Positions 44,678-55,084 are shown, counted from the stretch's first letter. The stretch is DNA of 64,000 nt from Alphaproteobacteria bacterium (GCA_018654745.1 JABILA010000142.1:25070-89069); one strand, 5' to 3'. Notes: a model not told the origin generated them from the sequence alone. Translations and numbers: made by a program.

Positions 44678-45912
44678 CAGTTTGCCTCCTTCGCTGAATC
44701 ATCGCCAAGCACCGCCGCCGCAATGGAGTCCGGCAAAGGCTTCGGTTTTTCAAACCAGCCAACGATTGGCATGACCAGGATGAAGTGGGCGAAATAGTAA
44801 GCCGTGGCGATCCGGCCGATGATGATATAGGCACCTTCCGGCGGATTGGCACCAATCCAGCCCAACACAAGACCATTGACCACGAAGATCCAGAAGAAAC
44901 CCTTGTAGACAGGACGGAACGTTGCGGAACGGACACGTGATGTATCCAGCCACGGGATCACAAACAGGATCAGGATGGCACCCAACATCAGCACCACACC
45001 GCCCAGCTTGTCAGGTACGGCGCGCAGGATGGCGTAGAACGGCAGGAAGTACCATTCCGGCACAATGTGCGGCGGTGTGACCAGCGGGTTGGCCGGAATG
45101 TAGTTATCCGGGTGGCCCATATAGTTCGGATTGAAGAATACCCAGTAAGCCAGAATAACAAAGAACACACCAAAACCGACCAGATCCTTGGTCGTGAAGT
45201 AAGGGTGGAATGGCAATGTATCTTTTTCGGACTTGACGTCGATGCCCAGCGGGTTGTTGGACTTGCTGGTATGCAAGGCCCACAAATGCAGGAACATCAG
45301 GGCAAAGATCACGAAGGGCAACAGATAGTGCAGGCTGAAGAAGCGCTGCAAGGTCGGGCCAGCAACTGAATAACCGCCCCACAACCATGTTGTCACCGCT
45401 TCGCCGACAACCGGAATGGCTGTGAACATGTTGGTGATAACGGTCGCACCCCAGAAGCTCATCTGGCCCCATGGCAGCACATAACCCATAAAGGCCGTTG
45501 CCATCATCGCCAGGAAGATCAGGATACCAAACCACCACAACAACTCACGTGGTGCCTTGTAGGAGCCAAAATACAGACCGCGGAACATGTGGATGTAAAC
45601 CGCCACAAAGAACAGCGAGGCACCGTTGGCATGCATATAGCGCAGCATCCAGCCATAGTTCACATCACGCATGATATGTTCAACGGAATCGAACGCCATG
45701 TCGGCATGCGGTACATAATGCATGGCCAGCACAATGCCGGTCACGATCTGCAACACCAGCGCCACACCTGCGATCGAGCCAAGGCTCCACCAGTAGTTCA
45801 GGTTACGCGGTGTCGGATATTCGGTACCGACGGAATGATTAATAAACGAAAAGATCGGCAGGCGGGTTTCGACCCACTGCATGACCTGTGTTGTAACGCC
45901 AGGATTGCTCAT
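44677..45912 (-). CDS. petB: Cytochrome b of the bc1 complex
   Basis: A 411-residue integral membrane protein with eight helices and the two bis-His haem sites: in [22 protein letters not shown] region and [20 protein letters not shown]. The Qo-site PEWY motif is present ([14 protein letters not shown]). It follows petA by 11 bp. A short basic C-terminal tail ([16 protein letters not shown]) ends the protein. Confidence 0.97.
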   Translation of the reverse strand: MSNPGVTTQVMQWVETRLPIFSFINHSVGTEYPTPRNLNYWWSLGSIAGVALVLQIVTGIVLAMHYVPHADMAFDSVEHIMRDVNYGWMLRYMHANGASLFFVAVYIHMFRGLYFGSYKAPRELLWWFGILIFLAMMATAFMGYVLPWGQMSFWGATVITNMFTAIPVVGEAVTTWLWGGYSVAGPTLQRFFSLHYLLPFVIFALMFLHLWALHTSKSNNPLGIDVKSEKDTLPFHPYFTTKDLVGFGVFFVILAYWVFFNPNYMGHPDNYIPANPLVTPPHIVPEWYFLPFYAILRAVPDKLGGVVLMLGAILILFVIPWLDTSRVRSATFRPVYKGFFWIFVVNGLVLGWIGANPPEGAYIIIGRIATAYYFAHFILVMPIVGWFEKPKPLPDSIAAAVLGDDSAKEAN

Positions 45913-45923
45913 GTCAGTACCCT

Positions 45924-46472
45924 TTACCCGATCCGAATGTGTGAGTCGTCAAGGAAGACGTACGGTGGCACACCAAGATTTTTGGGTGCCGGACCTTTGC
46001 GGATACGACCGGAGGTGTCGTAGTGCGAACCGTGACAAGGGCAAAACCAGCCACCATATTCACCTTTGACTTCCGTCGATTTCTGACCCAGCGGCACACA
46101 GCCGAGGTGGGTACAAACGCCGATCAGGATCAACCATTCAGCTTTTTGCACACGATCACTGTCCAGCGCGATATCTGGCAGTGCCGCACTGTCATCCGTC
46201 TTGGCTGTCGCAATTTCTTCAGCCGTGCGATGACGCACAAAAACAGGTTTCCCGCGCCACATCACTGTAACGGCCTGACCTTCTTCAATGGCTGATAAAT
46301 CCAGCTCGGTTGAGGCCAGTGCCAGCACATCGGCGGAGGGGTTCATCTGATCAACCAACGGCCAAACAAAGAGGCCGGCTCCTACAACCGACATGGCACC
46401 CGTCGCGATATAAAGAAAATCGCGTCGTGTGGCTCCATCTTCGTGACCGCCTTCAGGCGTTGTCGTCGTCAT
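45924..46472 (-). CDS. petA: Rieske iron-sulfur subunit of the bc1 complex
   Basis: A 182-residue protein with a twin-arginine-type anchor ([19 protein letters not shown]). The [2Fe-2S] ligands are C120 and H122 in CTHLGC, and C144 and H147 in CPCHGSH; C125 and C146 form the disulfide. First gene of petABC, transcribed away from trmL. Confidence 0.97.
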   Translation of the reverse strand: MTTTTPEGGHEDGATRRDFLYIATGAMSVVGAGLFVWPLVDQMNPSADVLALASTELDLSAIEEGQAVTVMWRGKPVFVRHRTAEEIATAKTDDSAALPDIALDSDRVQKAEWLILIGVCTHLGCVPLGQKSTEVKGEYGGWFCPCHGSHYDTSGRIRKGPAPKNLGVPPYVFLDDSHIRIG

Positions 46473-46627
46473 CGATAGATCACCTTAATCATTTTGTCTT
46501 TTACAAATAGCTCAGGGTACCGGAGTCACGACCTTGCGGACGTGGATGCCGGGACCCGCGAATTCTGCCCGGATTTTTTGCATTAAATGAGGCCAATGTC
46601 CAGTGGTAGTGCTCTGCGAAGCTCGTT

Positions 46628-46655
46628 TTGACGCTATGTCAGGAGAGTGTATCTA
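46628..46655 (+). promoter_or_regulatory. Possible sigma-70-type promoter for trmL-hemF
   Basis: TTGACG at 46628-46633, 16-bp spacer, TATCTA at 46650-46655, about 75 bp upstream of the trmL start in the petA/trmL divergent region. Motif match only. Confidence 0.3.
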
Positions 46656-46730
46656 TTGTCCTGTGGCACTTTGACGCATATAGAATGACAGTGCTTTCAA
46701 GCCTGTGGGCAGAACCGAAACGTCAAAATC

Positions 46731-47234
46731 ATGCGAATTGCCATCTACGAGCCCGATATCCCGCAAAATCTGGGTGCCTTGATCCGTCTGGGGGCCGCGC
46801 TGGACGTGGCTCTGGACGTTATCGAGCCCTGCAGTTTCCCTTTTGGCGGCAAACAAAGCCGCAACAAGCAGGTCCGACGTGCAGGCATGGACTATCTTGA
46901 GCTTGTTGACCTTGATATGCACAGCTCGTGGACTGCCTTTGAAGCGGCGCGTGCCACACAAGGCAAGCGTCTGATCCTGCTGACAACATCCGGTGCTGTT
47001 GATTATCGGGATGTAACCTATCAGGAGAGTGATATCCTGTTGTCGGGCAGCGAAAGCAGCGGTGTACCGGATTTTGTCCACCACGCCGCCGATGTGCGGG
47101 TCTGTATCCCCATGAAGCCCCCTGCCCGGTCCCTGAACGTAGTCAACGCCACCGCCATGGTTCTGGGGGAAGGCCTGAGGCAAATCAGAACTAACACCGC
47201 GACAAATTCGAAACCTGAAGGACCAGCAACGTGA
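46731..47234 (+). CDS. trmL: tRNA (cytidine(34)-2'-O)-methyltransferase
   Basis: A 167-residue SPOUT enzyme that methylates the wobble base of tRNALeu. It has [34 protein letters not shown], and the knot region [52 protein letters not shown] 46731. Its stop overlaps the hemF GTG. Confidence 0.94.
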   Translation: MRIAIYEPDIPQNLGALIRLGAALDVALDVIEPCSFPFGGKQSRNKQVRRAGMDYLELVDLDMHSSWTAFEAARATQGKRLILLTTSGAVDYRDVTYQESDILLSGSESSGVPDFVHHAADVRVCIPMKPPARSLNVVNATAMVLGEGLRQIRTNTATNSKPEGPAT

Positions 47235-48121
47235 CTGACGCTGCAACAGACACCATAGAAAAGAACAAAAAACTGGCAGAAACCTGGTTCCGGACGCTGC
47301 GCGATCAAATCTGCGCCGAATTCGAAGCCATAGAAGATGCCTACCAGGGTGACGCCCATGCCGATCTGGACCCTGGCCGATTTGAGCGCTCCCCCTGGCA
47401 GCGTACCAAGCTGGACGAAGCCGATGGTGAAGAAGGCGGCGGCGGCGTGATGTCGGTGATGAAGGGCCGGGTATTCGAAAAGGTCGGTGTCAATATCTCC
47501 ACTGTCCTTGGAGAATTCAGCGAAGAATTCCGCGAACGCATCCCTGGTGCACAGGACGATCCGCGTTTCTGGGCCAGCGGCATTTCCCTGGTCGCCCACA
47601 TGCGCTCCCCGTTGGTACCTGCCGTCCACATGAACACCCGCCACATCGTGACGACCAAAGCCTGGTTTGGCGGCGGCGGTGATCTAACCCCGATGTTCGT
47701 CAACGACGACGACACCAAAGATTTTCACGCAGCCTACAAAGCGGCCTGCGACAAACACGATCCTGATTATTACCCGAAGTTCAAAAAGTGGTGCGACGAC
47801 TATTTCTACCTGCCCCACCGAAACGAGGCCCGTGGCGTCGGCGGCATATTCTATGACCAGCTGGACAGCGGCGACTGGAACAAGGATTTCGCCTTTACCA
47901 AAGATGTTGGCAGTGCCTTCCTCGAAGGCTACGCCCCACTGGTACGCAAACACATGAACGAAGCCTGGACCGACGACCAACGCGAATTCCAGCTCGTCAA
48001 ACGCGGTCGATATGTCGAGTTCAACTTGCTCTACGACCGCGGCACAACCTTCGGCCTGAAAACCGGCGGCAACACCGAAGCCATATTGATGTCCATGCCC
48101 CCCGAGGTGAAATGGCCTTGA
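47231..48121 (+). CDS. hemF: Coproporphyrinogen-III oxidase, oxygen-dependent
   Basis: A 296-residue homodimeric enzyme for haem synthesis. Landmarks: [133 protein letters not shown] start overlapping trmL (GTGA). Confidence 0.97.
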   Translation: MTDAATDTIEKNKKLAETWFRTLRDQICAEFEAIEDAYQGDAHADLDPGRFERSPWQRTKLDEADGEEGGGGVMSVMKGRVFEKVGVNISTVLGEFSEEFRERIPGAQDDPRFWASGISLVAHMRSPLVPAVHMNTRHIVTTKAWFGGGGDLTPMFVNDDDTKDFHAAYKAACDKHDPDYYPKFKKWCDDYFYLPHRNEARGVGGIFYDQLDSGDWNKDFAFTKDVGSAFLEGYAPLVRKHMNEAWTDDQREFQLVKRGRYVEFNLLYDRGTTFGLKTGGNTEAILMSMPPEVKWP

Positions 48122-48152
48122 AGGCAACGACGGTGTGATTGGCTCTCCTTAG

Positions 48153-48184
48153 CCCTCCCCCATCAAGAGGGAGGGAACTCACAT
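48153..48184. repeat. Half copy of repeat B
   Basis: CCTCCCCCATCAAGAGGGAGG-like hairpin followed by AACTCACAT, nearly equal to 16871-16903. It may act as a terminator for hemF, though no T-run follows. Confidence 0.6.
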
Positions 48185-48263
48185 GGAAAATTCGACATCC
48201 CCTTTCGATTCCACTTCATGCTGCTAGACTTCTCGTCAGGAACACTTCAACAAAGGCCTTCAC

Positions 48264-49937
48264 ATGTCTGATACCTATACCGTTGGTGACCTGGTCGCCG
48301 AGTTTTTGCAGGCCTGTGGCGTGGAGACGGCCTTCGGGGTAATTTCCGTGCACAACATTCCCATGCTGGACGGCATCGGGCGGCGCAATGCGATCCGGTT
48401 TGTGACGGCGCGGGGAGAAGCCGGGGCCGGGCATATGGCGGACGCCTGGGCCAGGGCGCGCAATGAACTGGGTGTACTTATTACGTCGACCGGACCGGGG
48501 GCGGCAAATGCTGTCGGTGCCCTGGTTGAAGCACGATTTGCCGGGACGCCCCTGTTGCATCTGACGGGGCAAACAGCGACCGGTAATATTGGCCGGGATC
48601 AAGGCACGGTGCACGAAGTCGCAGACCAGCTGGGTATGCTGGCATCTGTTTCCAAAACAGCCCACCGGATTTCTTCAGCGGAAACAGCCTTTGCCATTCT
48701 AAGCCAGGCGGCAGCCCAGGCCCTGACGCCACCGATGGGGCCGGTCAGCGTCGAAATTCCCATCGACATTCAACGAACGCCTGTCACAAGGCCTGCTGAG
48801 CTGGATCAATTTCAACTCCCCATCCCCACGGCTGTTGCGCCAAGCGCCACGCAACTGGATCTGATCGCGGATATACTGGCGAGCAGTAAAAGGCCTCTGC
48901 TGGGGTGCGGCAGCGGTGCCCGATACGCTGGCGAGGCTGTGGCCCGTCTGGCCGATATGGGTGTGCCGGTTGTCACCTCGTGGAATGGACGCGGTGTATT
49001 GCCGGAAGATCATGCCATGAGTTTGCGTGGCATGAACGGTACCGGCACGCCGCTGATCGAGGACTGGTTCAAAACGGTAGACCTGATGCTTGTCGCCGGA
49101 TCACGCTTGCGTGGTCATGAAACCATGGACATGACCATAGGCTTGCCCGAACGCCGCGTGCAAATTGACGTCGATCCACTGGCCAATGGCCGGACCTATG
49201 ATTGTGAGCAGTTTATCTGTGGCGATGCTTCGCTGGTGCTGCATGAACTTGCGGATCGGCTGGAGGGCAGACTGAAACCGGAGGATGGTTATGCGGCAGA
49301 AATCGCGGACCTGAAAGCCCGGACGATTGCGGCCTATAAGGACATGCTGGGCGCATACGCGACCTTCCCTGATGATTTACGCGAAGCCATGCCGCGGGAT
49401 ACCCTGTTTGCACGGGACCTGACCATGAGCCACAGCACCTGGGGGCACCGGCTGTTTCCTCTTTATGATCCTCGCAGCAACATCTATCCCGTCGGCGCTG
49501 CCATCGGGCCTGGCCTCGCCATGGGCATCGGGGCCGCCATTGCAGCGGCACCCGGACAAAAGGTACTGGCCATGTGCGGCGACGGTGGCTTTAACATGGG
49601 CATTGCTGAATTACCCACAGCAGCGCAGGAGAAAACCGACGTTGTTTTTCTGGTGATGAACGATGCCGGTTATGGCGTGATCCGCCATATTCAGGACACC
49701 ATGTATGGCGGCAGACAATATTACGGTGATGTGCAAAGCCCTGACTTCAAGGCGCTTGCCGGGGCAAGTGGTCTGCCTTACTGGCGGGTCAGCAAGGCGT
49801 CGGACTTAGGCAATGCTATGAAAGAAGCCCTGGCGGTGGCGGGACCGACACTTGTCGAAGTCGACATGACAGCCATCGGTCCCTACCCCAGATATTTTGC
49901 ACCGCCTCCCCACGCCGGAGAGACAGACAAGACATAA
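48264..49937 (+). CDS. Thiamine diphosphate enzyme, acetolactate synthase-like
   Basis: A 557-residue ThDP-dependent decarboxylase/carboligase. N-terminal PYR domain with the catalytic Glu in ARGEAGAGHMADAWAR (~E51), central domain with LLGCGSGARYAGEAVARLADMGVPVVTSWNGRGVLPED, and C-terminal PP domain with MCGDGGFNMGIAELPTAAQ and VVFLVMNDAGYGVIRHIQD as the ThDP-Mg site. Close to acetolactate synthase-like and guanidino-oxopentanoate decarboxylase-like proteins; the substrate is not clear. Not in an ilv operon. Confidence 0.85.
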   Translation: MSDTYTVGDLVAEFLQACGVETAFGVISVHNIPMLDGIGRRNAIRFVTARGEAGAGHMADAWARARNELGVLITSTGPGAANAVGALVEARFAGTPLLHLTGQTATGNIGRDQGTVHEVADQLGMLASVSKTAHRISSAETAFAILSQAAAQALTPPMGPVSVEIPIDIQRTPVTRPAELDQFQLPIPTAVAPSATQLDLIADILASSKRPLLGCGSGARYAGEAVARLADMGVPVVTSWNGRGVLPEDHAMSLRGMNGTGTPLIEDWFKTVDLMLVAGSRLRGHETMDMTIGLPERRVQIDVDPLANGRTYDCEQFICGDASLVLHELADRLEGRLKPEDGYAAEIADLKARTIAAYKDMLGAYATFPDDLREAMPRDTLFARDLTMSHSTWGHRLFPLYDPRSNIYPVGAAIGPGLAMGIGAAIAAAPGQKVLAMCGDGGFNMGIAELPTAAQEKTDVVFLVMNDAGYGVIRHIQDTMYGGRQYYGDVQSPDFKALAGASGLPYWRVSKASDLGNAMKEALAVAGPTLVEVDMTAIGPYPRYFAPPPHAGETDKT

Positions 49938-49945
49938 CGCCTTGA

Positions 49946-50389
49946 TCAGGTGCAGCTCCCGGCACCCTTTGGTCGTGCCGGTGCCTTGTCCAGAAGTCCC
50001 TGGATCACACCTTCACTGGTCTGGGCGACGATGCGTCCCACTTCGCCTTTTTTGCCCAGCATCACCAGCGTGGACTGACGATATATCTTCAGATCCTGGC
50101 TGACGGGTGAGCGACTGTGTTGATCCCAGTCGACATAGACGAAGGCGATGTTCTTGTCATATTCAGCATTGGCAGCACGTAATGTCCCGATCACACGGAC
50201 CTGGCGTCGACACGTGCTTCACCATGAAGCGCCGAATTCAAGGAAAACCGAACAGCCCTTCGCCAGGGCTGCATCCACAACCTGTGGCGAGTATGGTAAT
50301 TTGGCCGCTGCCGCCTGTACCGCCCCTGATATCATCATGGGCAGTAACATCGTCAGCGCCGCAATCACCGGCAATGAAAATCGTCTCAA
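49946..50389 (-). CDS. Thioredoxin-like protein with in-frame UGA in the CxxC motif (candidate selenoprotein)
   Basis: Read through the TGA at 50221-50219, the gene encodes 147 residues: a signal peptide (RRFSLPVIAALTMLLPMMISG), then AAKLPYSPQVVDAALAKG, the strand CSVFLEFGASW, residue 57 = UGA, and STCRRQVRVIG, giving U-S-T-C where family members have C-x-x-C. Downstream FVYVDWDQHSRSPV, the cis-Pro-like RQSTLVML and IVAQTSEGVIQGLL continue the thioredoxin fold in the same frame. The start is TTG 50389 behind AAGGAGAG. ccdA ends 20 bp upstream, so the protein probably receives electrons from CcdA in the periplasm. A hairpin at 50191-50210 resembles a SECIS. The alternative is a nonsense mutation in a CxxC thioredoxin. 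Confidence 0.72.
50191..50210 (-). promoter_or_regulatory. SECIS-like hairpin just after the in-frame UGA
   Basis: Counting from the base after UGA, bases 9-14 (UCGACG) pair with 22-28 (CGUGUGA, one bulged G and one G-U pair), with a 7-nt apical loop CCAGGUC. A G-G-U in the apical loop about 18-20 nt after UGA is close to the position in the E. coli fdhF SECIS. The same bases are coding, so chance cannot be ruled out. Confidence 0.45.
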
Positions 50390-50409
50390 GGCCTCTCTCC
50401 TTCTATTGA

Positions 50410-51138
50410 TCAAACCGAAACCGAAAAATCCTGTAACCACTCCGGCAGGATATCCAGTAATTGCCCTTCCAGCCAATGGTCCAGACCTGACAAAATGGCC
50501 ACGCCGACGCACAAAAACGTGATCCCCAATATGGGTTTGGCCCGTCCTGCCAGCAGGTTCAGGGCCGTTTTGCGCCGGGCCACAACCTCTCGCGTACCAA
50601 AGGCGAGGCCAATTACCAGTGTCGACACGCCAAGGGCAAAGGATGTCATGATGGCGGCGGACCAGGCGATGTCCTTGCCCTGTGAGGCCAGAGAAATAGC
50701 CCCGCCCAGTGTCGGCCCAATACAAGGCGACCAGACAGCCCCCAGCATCACACCACCCAGAAACTGGCCCCCCAGCCCGGAAAACCGCGCCGAGCTATCA
50801 TTTTCCAGCATTTTTTCGTTGGCGCGCCCGGCAAATCCGGCGGTCGCCGTCGCAAAACTGTCACTCAGTCGCGGTATCAGCATGACCACGCCAAAGGCGA
50901 TCATCATCCAGGCACCAATTGTGGTCATCATGCGCTGGTCGATCCCTACGGATGCGCCCAGGACAATTACAAACAGGCCCAACACCACAAAGGAAAGACT
51001 AAGCCCGGCCGCAAGCGCCAGCGGACCTCGTCTGTCAGCTTGCAGGGACGAGACAAGAACAATCGGCAACACAGGCAGCACACAAGGGTTTACCAGGGTC
51101 AGTAATCCGGCGAGGTATCCAAGCAATAATTCAGGCAA
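50410..51138 (-). CDS. ccdA: CcdA-type cytochrome c biogenesis / disulfide transfer membrane protein
   Basis: A 242-residue inner-membrane protein with six helices that carries reducing equivalents from cytosolic thioredoxin to the periplasm. Its redox pair is in NPCVLPVLPIVL (helix 1) and WSPCIGPTLGGAIS (helix 4). A loop between (RLSDSFATATAGFAGRANEKMLEND) is cytosolic. The thioredoxin-like UxxC gene follows after 20 bp on the same strand and is the likely periplasmic partner. Confidence 0.92.
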   Translation of the reverse strand: MPELLLGYLAGLLTLVNPCVLPVLPIVLVSSLQADRRGPLALAAGLSLSFVVLGLFVIVLGASVGIDQRMMTTIGAWMMIAFGVVMLIPRLSDSFATATAGFAGRANEKMLENDSSARFSGLGGQFLGGVMLGAVWSPCIGPTLGGAISLASQGKDIAWSAAIMTSFALGVSTLVIGLAFGTREVVARRKTALNLLAGRAKPILGITFLCVGVAILSGLDHWLEGQLLDILPEWLQDFSVSV

Positions 51139-51292
51139 TGATATTCCCTTTAGACATCAGTCTGCACGGCAGATATAAATGACCGTACTTACGATGGAAA
51201 ATATATACATGACAGCCAGTTCAAGAGGCAGTGTTTGGCTATCACAATTGCGAGATTTCAGTTAGTCTGGCCTTTTTAGGGTAATTAGCCAC

Positions 51293-54200
51293 ATGCACTG
51301 TTCAAAGTGCGATGCAGAAAATAAACCAGGCCGGAAGTTCTGCAGCGAATGCGGCGCAGCTTTGGTCCGTGTCTGTCAGAAATGTGAATTCGCCAACGAA
51401 CCGGACGACCGCTTTTGTGGGGGCTGTGGTGCAACACTTGATGAAGTACCAGACGATCCACCAAAATCCGTAAAATCAGATACCTCCTCCCCCGAACCGG
51501 TCAGCAGCGAGGCTGAGAGACGCCAGCTGACAATCATGTTTTGTGATCTTGTCGGCTCCACGGCTCTCTCCGAAGCCATGGACCCGGAGGATCTTGCGCG
51601 CCTGATCGCGAACTTTCAGGATTCCTGCACCCGGGCCATCAAAAAATATGATGGCTATGTGGCCAGATTGATGGGCGATGGCCTGCTGGTTTATTTTGGA
51701 TATCCCCTGGCGCATGAAGACGATCCGGAACGTGCTGTACGGGCAGGTCTGGATATCGTTGAAGCCGTCTCGTTGATTCCACCGGCGATCCCGTCAACAG
51801 AAAAACTGTCTGTTCGTGTCGGCATTGCGACGGGGCTGGTTGTTGTTGGCGACCTGGTGGGGGAAGCATCTTCATCAGAACGGGCGGTGGTCGGGGAAAC
51901 ACCCAACCTTGCCGCCAGAATTCAGGGCCTGGCGGAACCGGATACAGTTGTCATCGCGCCGTCGACCCGGAAAATGCTCGGTGGCATTTTTGCCTTCACT
52001 GATTTGGGAACACATGAATTAAAGGGCCTGACGGAACCGGTGAGGGCCTGGCGCGTAGATGGCCTGCATGAAACCGGGTCACGTTTTGAAGCCTATCATG
52101 GTGATAATTTGACGCCTTTGGTCGGGCGCAGCGAAGAGATTTCGTTTCTGCAAGAGAAATGGCAACTGGCGAAATCCGGTGAAGGCCAATCGGTTAACCT
52201 GTGCGGCGAAGCCGGGATCGGGAAATCGCGCATTCTGGAAGCCATTCAAACTGTCGTTGAAAAAGACAACGCGCCGACCTTGCAATTCCAGTGTTCGCCG
52301 CATCACGAATCTACGACACTTTTTCCTTTTATCGATTTTATTGGCCGCGCCATAAGACGGGATCAAAGTCACGACGTGCACGAAAATCTGATTGCCTTGC
52401 TGACCAGTGCCAATCTGGATAGCGACGAAGCTTCCGCCCTGATCGCCAAATTATTGCTCCTGCCCGACTCAAATCATTACGCGCCTTTGAAAGATGATGC
52501 CCAGTGGCAGCGCAATGCGACGCTTGCTGTTGTGGCCGACCTGATATTTGGACTTGCACAAAACAAACCCATGTTGATTGTCTTCGAGGACGCCCACTGG
52601 ATAGATCCAACCTCGCTCGACTTGCTCGGCATGCTGCTCGATAAAACGCAATCATCTTCCCTGTTGTTTCTGGTGACATTCCGTCCGGAATTCACCTCGC
52701 CCTGGCAGGGCATGGGCCATGTGGCCTTGCTGAATTTGAACCGCATTTCCCGCAGTCAGTGTTCGCAGATCGTCAATAATATTTTGGCCAAGGAGAAAAT
52801 TCCACAACAGATCCTGAAACATATTCTGGAAAAAACCGATGGCGTGCCGCTGTATGTCGAGGAAATGACCAAGGCGATTGTCAGTTCCGGGCAACTTGCC
52901 AGCATCGATGGGACATCTGCATCTGTAACGATTTCGATCCCCGCCAACCTTCAGGATTCCCTGATGGCGCGACTGGATCAATTGGGGTCGGCGAAAGATG
53001 TGGCCCAGGCAGGTGCTGTCATCGGCAGGGAATTCAGCCCCGAACTTCTGGCCGCTGTCGCCGGGCTTTCTGATACGGAGCTTACATCAGAACTTGATAA
53101 ACTGGTTGAAGCTGAATTGATTTTTCGGCGCGGATGGCCGCCCAGCCAGGTTTATGTTTTCAAACACGCCCTTGTACAGGATGCAGCTTATTCAAGCCTT
53201 CTGCGAGACAAACGACGGCAGGTGCACAAAGCCGTGGCGACGGCGCTGGAAGCCAAAATTGCCGCCGGTGGACAAACCGGGCCAGAGACGCTTGCCTTTC
53301 ATTTGACCGAATGCGGCGAGGAAGCGCGCGCCTCCGTCTATTGGGAAACAGCTGGACGCCGTTCCCAGGAAGGCTTGTCTCATACGGAGGCCGCTGCGCA
53401 TTTTGGCAATGCCCTCGCCGGTGTTGGATCCGACAGGGATCGGGAGTTGCAGTTGTGCCTCGATCTGATCACCAGTCAGCGCGTGCTCGGTGTGTCCGAA
53501 CACACCCTCAAAACGCTTGAACGGGCCGAGCCCCTCGCACACGCCGATATCGACAAGGCGAATATCTTCGGCCAGTTCGGGAATGTGTATTTCCTGTCCG
53601 GCGAATCCGAAAAGGCACTGGCCTCACATGAAAAAGCCCTGGAAATAACCCGACGCACGCCTTTGCCCGAATTTGAATGCCGTGCCCTGAGCGGCCTGGC
53701 GGACGTTCACTATATGCGTGGCCATATGGTGTCAGGCCATCATCAGGCAGAAGAATGTGTTGCCACTGCACGCAAATACGATTTGCACGACGTTGTCATC
53801 AACAATCTGTCCGCTCTTGGGAACATGAAATATTTGTCCCAAGGCCCGCGGATTGCTCGCGAATTTCACGAAACGAACATGTCAGAAGTTATCAAGGCTG
53901 ATCAACCACGCGCGGAAATGATCTTTAGCATAAACATGTCGTCCATCTTTCTCGATAGCCTGGAAAATGAACAAGCATTGAAAAATGCCCAGGCCGCGGT
54001 GGCGGCATGCGAGCGCATCGATGCACTCGTTTGGCTGCCTTTGATGAGGAAGCAGCATTTGCGGGTGCGGCATGCCATGGGGGAAGATGTCGCCGCTGAG
54101 ATGAAAGAAATCGCGACACAGGCAGTGGAAACAAGTTCGGGCCTGAGTGGGCCCTGGGTGCTGGGCGCACTGGCTCAGGTCGCGACGGACCCTGAAACTG

Positions 54201-54526
54201 TTCATAATGTTTTGGAACAGGCTGAAGATATTTTTGCGGCTGGCTGCGTTGGTCACAATCAATTGTGGTTCTACCGGGATGCCATCGACGGCTTTCTACG
54301 TTTTGGTCTTTGGGACAAGGCAACTGAATGCGCCGACGCCCTGGATGCCTTTACGGCCAACGAGCCTTTGATCTGGAACCAGTTTTTTGCTGCCCGTGGC
54401 CGTGCCCTTGCCGATCATGGCCGGGGACAGACTTCCGTCGACGAACTGAAACGCATCGCCAGACTTGGCGAAGACCTGGGCTTCCTCCATTCCCTGCAGG
54501 CCGTTCAGTCGGCGTTGCCAGACTGA
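51293..54526 (+). CDS. Double zinc-ribbon / class III adenylate cyclase / AAA-ATPase / TPR protein
   Basis: A 1077-residue signalling protein. N-terminal tandem zinc ribbons use C3, C6, C17, C20 and C28, C31, C42, C45. The class III cyclase domain (~80-255) has the metal-binding FCDLVGSTALSEAMDP, VARLMGDGLLVYFGYP, and VGIATGLVVVGDLVG with the transition-state region. Then an AAA/STAND-type ATPase (GEAGIGKSR Walker A, ~300; IVFEDAHWID Walker B) and a long TPR array (~650-1060). The layout matches STAND-type cyclases such as CyaA relatives of Myxococcus or mycobacteria. Whether it makes cAMP or senses via the TPR is unknown. No partner gene. Confidence 0.9.
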   Translation: MHCSKCDAENKPGRKFCSECGAALVRVCQKCEFANEPDDRFCGGCGATLDEVPDDPPKSVKSDTSSPEPVSSEAERRQLTIMFCDLVGSTALSEAMDPEDLARLIANFQDSCTRAIKKYDGYVARLMGDGLLVYFGYPLAHEDDPERAVRAGLDIVEAVSLIPPAIPSTEKLSVRVGIATGLVVVGDLVGEASSSERAVVGETPNLAARIQGLAEPDTVVIAPSTRKMLGGIFAFTDLGTHELKGLTEPVRAWRVDGLHETGSRFEAYHGDNLTPLVGRSEEISFLQEKWQLAKSGEGQSVNLCGEAGIGKSRILEAIQTVVEKDNAPTLQFQCSPHHESTTLFPFIDFIGRAIRRDQSHDVHENLIALLTSANLDSDEASALIAKLLLLPDSNHYAPLKDDAQWQRNATLAVVADLIFGLAQNKPMLIVFEDAHWIDPTSLDLLGMLLDKTQSSSLLFLVTFRPEFTSPWQGMGHVALLNLNRISRSQCSQIVNNILAKEKIPQQILKHILEKTDGVPLYVEEMTKAIVSSGQLASIDGTSASVTISIPANLQDSLMARLDQLGSAKDVAQAGAVIGREFSPELLAAVAGLSDTELTSELDKLVEAELIFRRGWPPSQVYVFKHALVQDAAYSSLLRDKRRQVHKAVATALEAKIAAGGQTGPETLAFHLTECGEEARASVYWETAGRRSQEGLSHTEAAAHFGNALAGVGSDRDRELQLCLDLITSQRVLGVSEHTLKTLERAEPLAHADIDKANIFGQFGNVYFLSGESEKALASHEKALEITRRTPLPEFECRALSGLADVHYMRGHMVSGHHQAEECVATARKYDLHDVVINNLSALGNMKYLSQGPRIAREFHETNMSEVIKADQPRAEMIFSINMSSIFLDSLENEQALKNAQAAVAACERIDALVWLPLMRKQHLRVRHAMGEDVAAEMKEIATQAVETSSGLSGPWVLGALAQVATDPETVHNVLEQAEDIFAAGCVGHNQLWFYRDAIDGFLRFGLWDKATECADALDAFTANEPLIWNQFFAARGRALADHGRGQTSVDELKRIARLGEDLGFLHSLQAVQSALPD

Positions 54527-54656
54527 TCAGAAACAGTTGCTGGACACCGGTTTTGCAAATGCCCCGCATGTCGGGATGCCTGGGGTCGCTGTGACCTGAT
54601 GCCGCACCGGCGGATGCCTGCTTGAAGACGACGGGTAGAAAGCTCACATTCAATGG

Positions 54657-55007
54657 ATGAAAATGACCACCTGGCTTTCTCGATGTCTGCTCTGTGCCAT
54701 CCTTGTGATGGGCGCGACCGGGCTCGTATCGACCAACAGTGCGGCTCATCCCGCACTGGTCAGCGGTTCGCTTGTTGAAGATGGACAAGATTGCGGAACC
54801 GGAAAATCCAGCGGGCTCGGCAAATGTCCCGCGGGTGAAATGACCAGCGCCAACAGCTGCTCCCTCGCTCACTGCGCCGTTGTGTTGGTGGCCATCGAGA
54901 TCATCGAATTCCGCCTGTTTGAACCAGGCCATTTCCCCGTCCCGGATACCGCCATAAAGGGGCTCATCCTCAAACCCGAACCGCATCCACCGCCCTTCAT
55001 GGTCTGA
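54657..55007 (+). CDS. Exported Cys/His-containing hypothetical protein, 116 aa
   Basis: Signal peptide MTTWLSRCLLCAILVMGATGLVSTNSAA, then a short mature domain with C-x-His and Cys pairs (DGQDCGTGKSSGLGKCPAG, NSCSLAHCAVVLVAIEII) and a Pro/His-rich end (KPEPHPPPF). DUF2946-like small proteins of this style are often beside copper genes. First of three co-directional Met/His/Cys-rich genes, so metal handling is the inference. No family assignment made. Confidence 0.6.
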   Translation: MKMTTWLSRCLLCAILVMGATGLVSTNSAAHPALVSGSLVEDGQDCGTGKSSGLGKCPAGEMTSANSCSLAHCAVVLVAIEIIEFRLFEPGHFPVPDTAIKGLILKPEPHPPPFMV

Positions 55008-55084
55008 ACTTCCCGGGGAACGGACATTATTGCCCGATCCCTCCATCGCGCTGTGCGCGAATATTTTGGAACAGGACAAAGATC

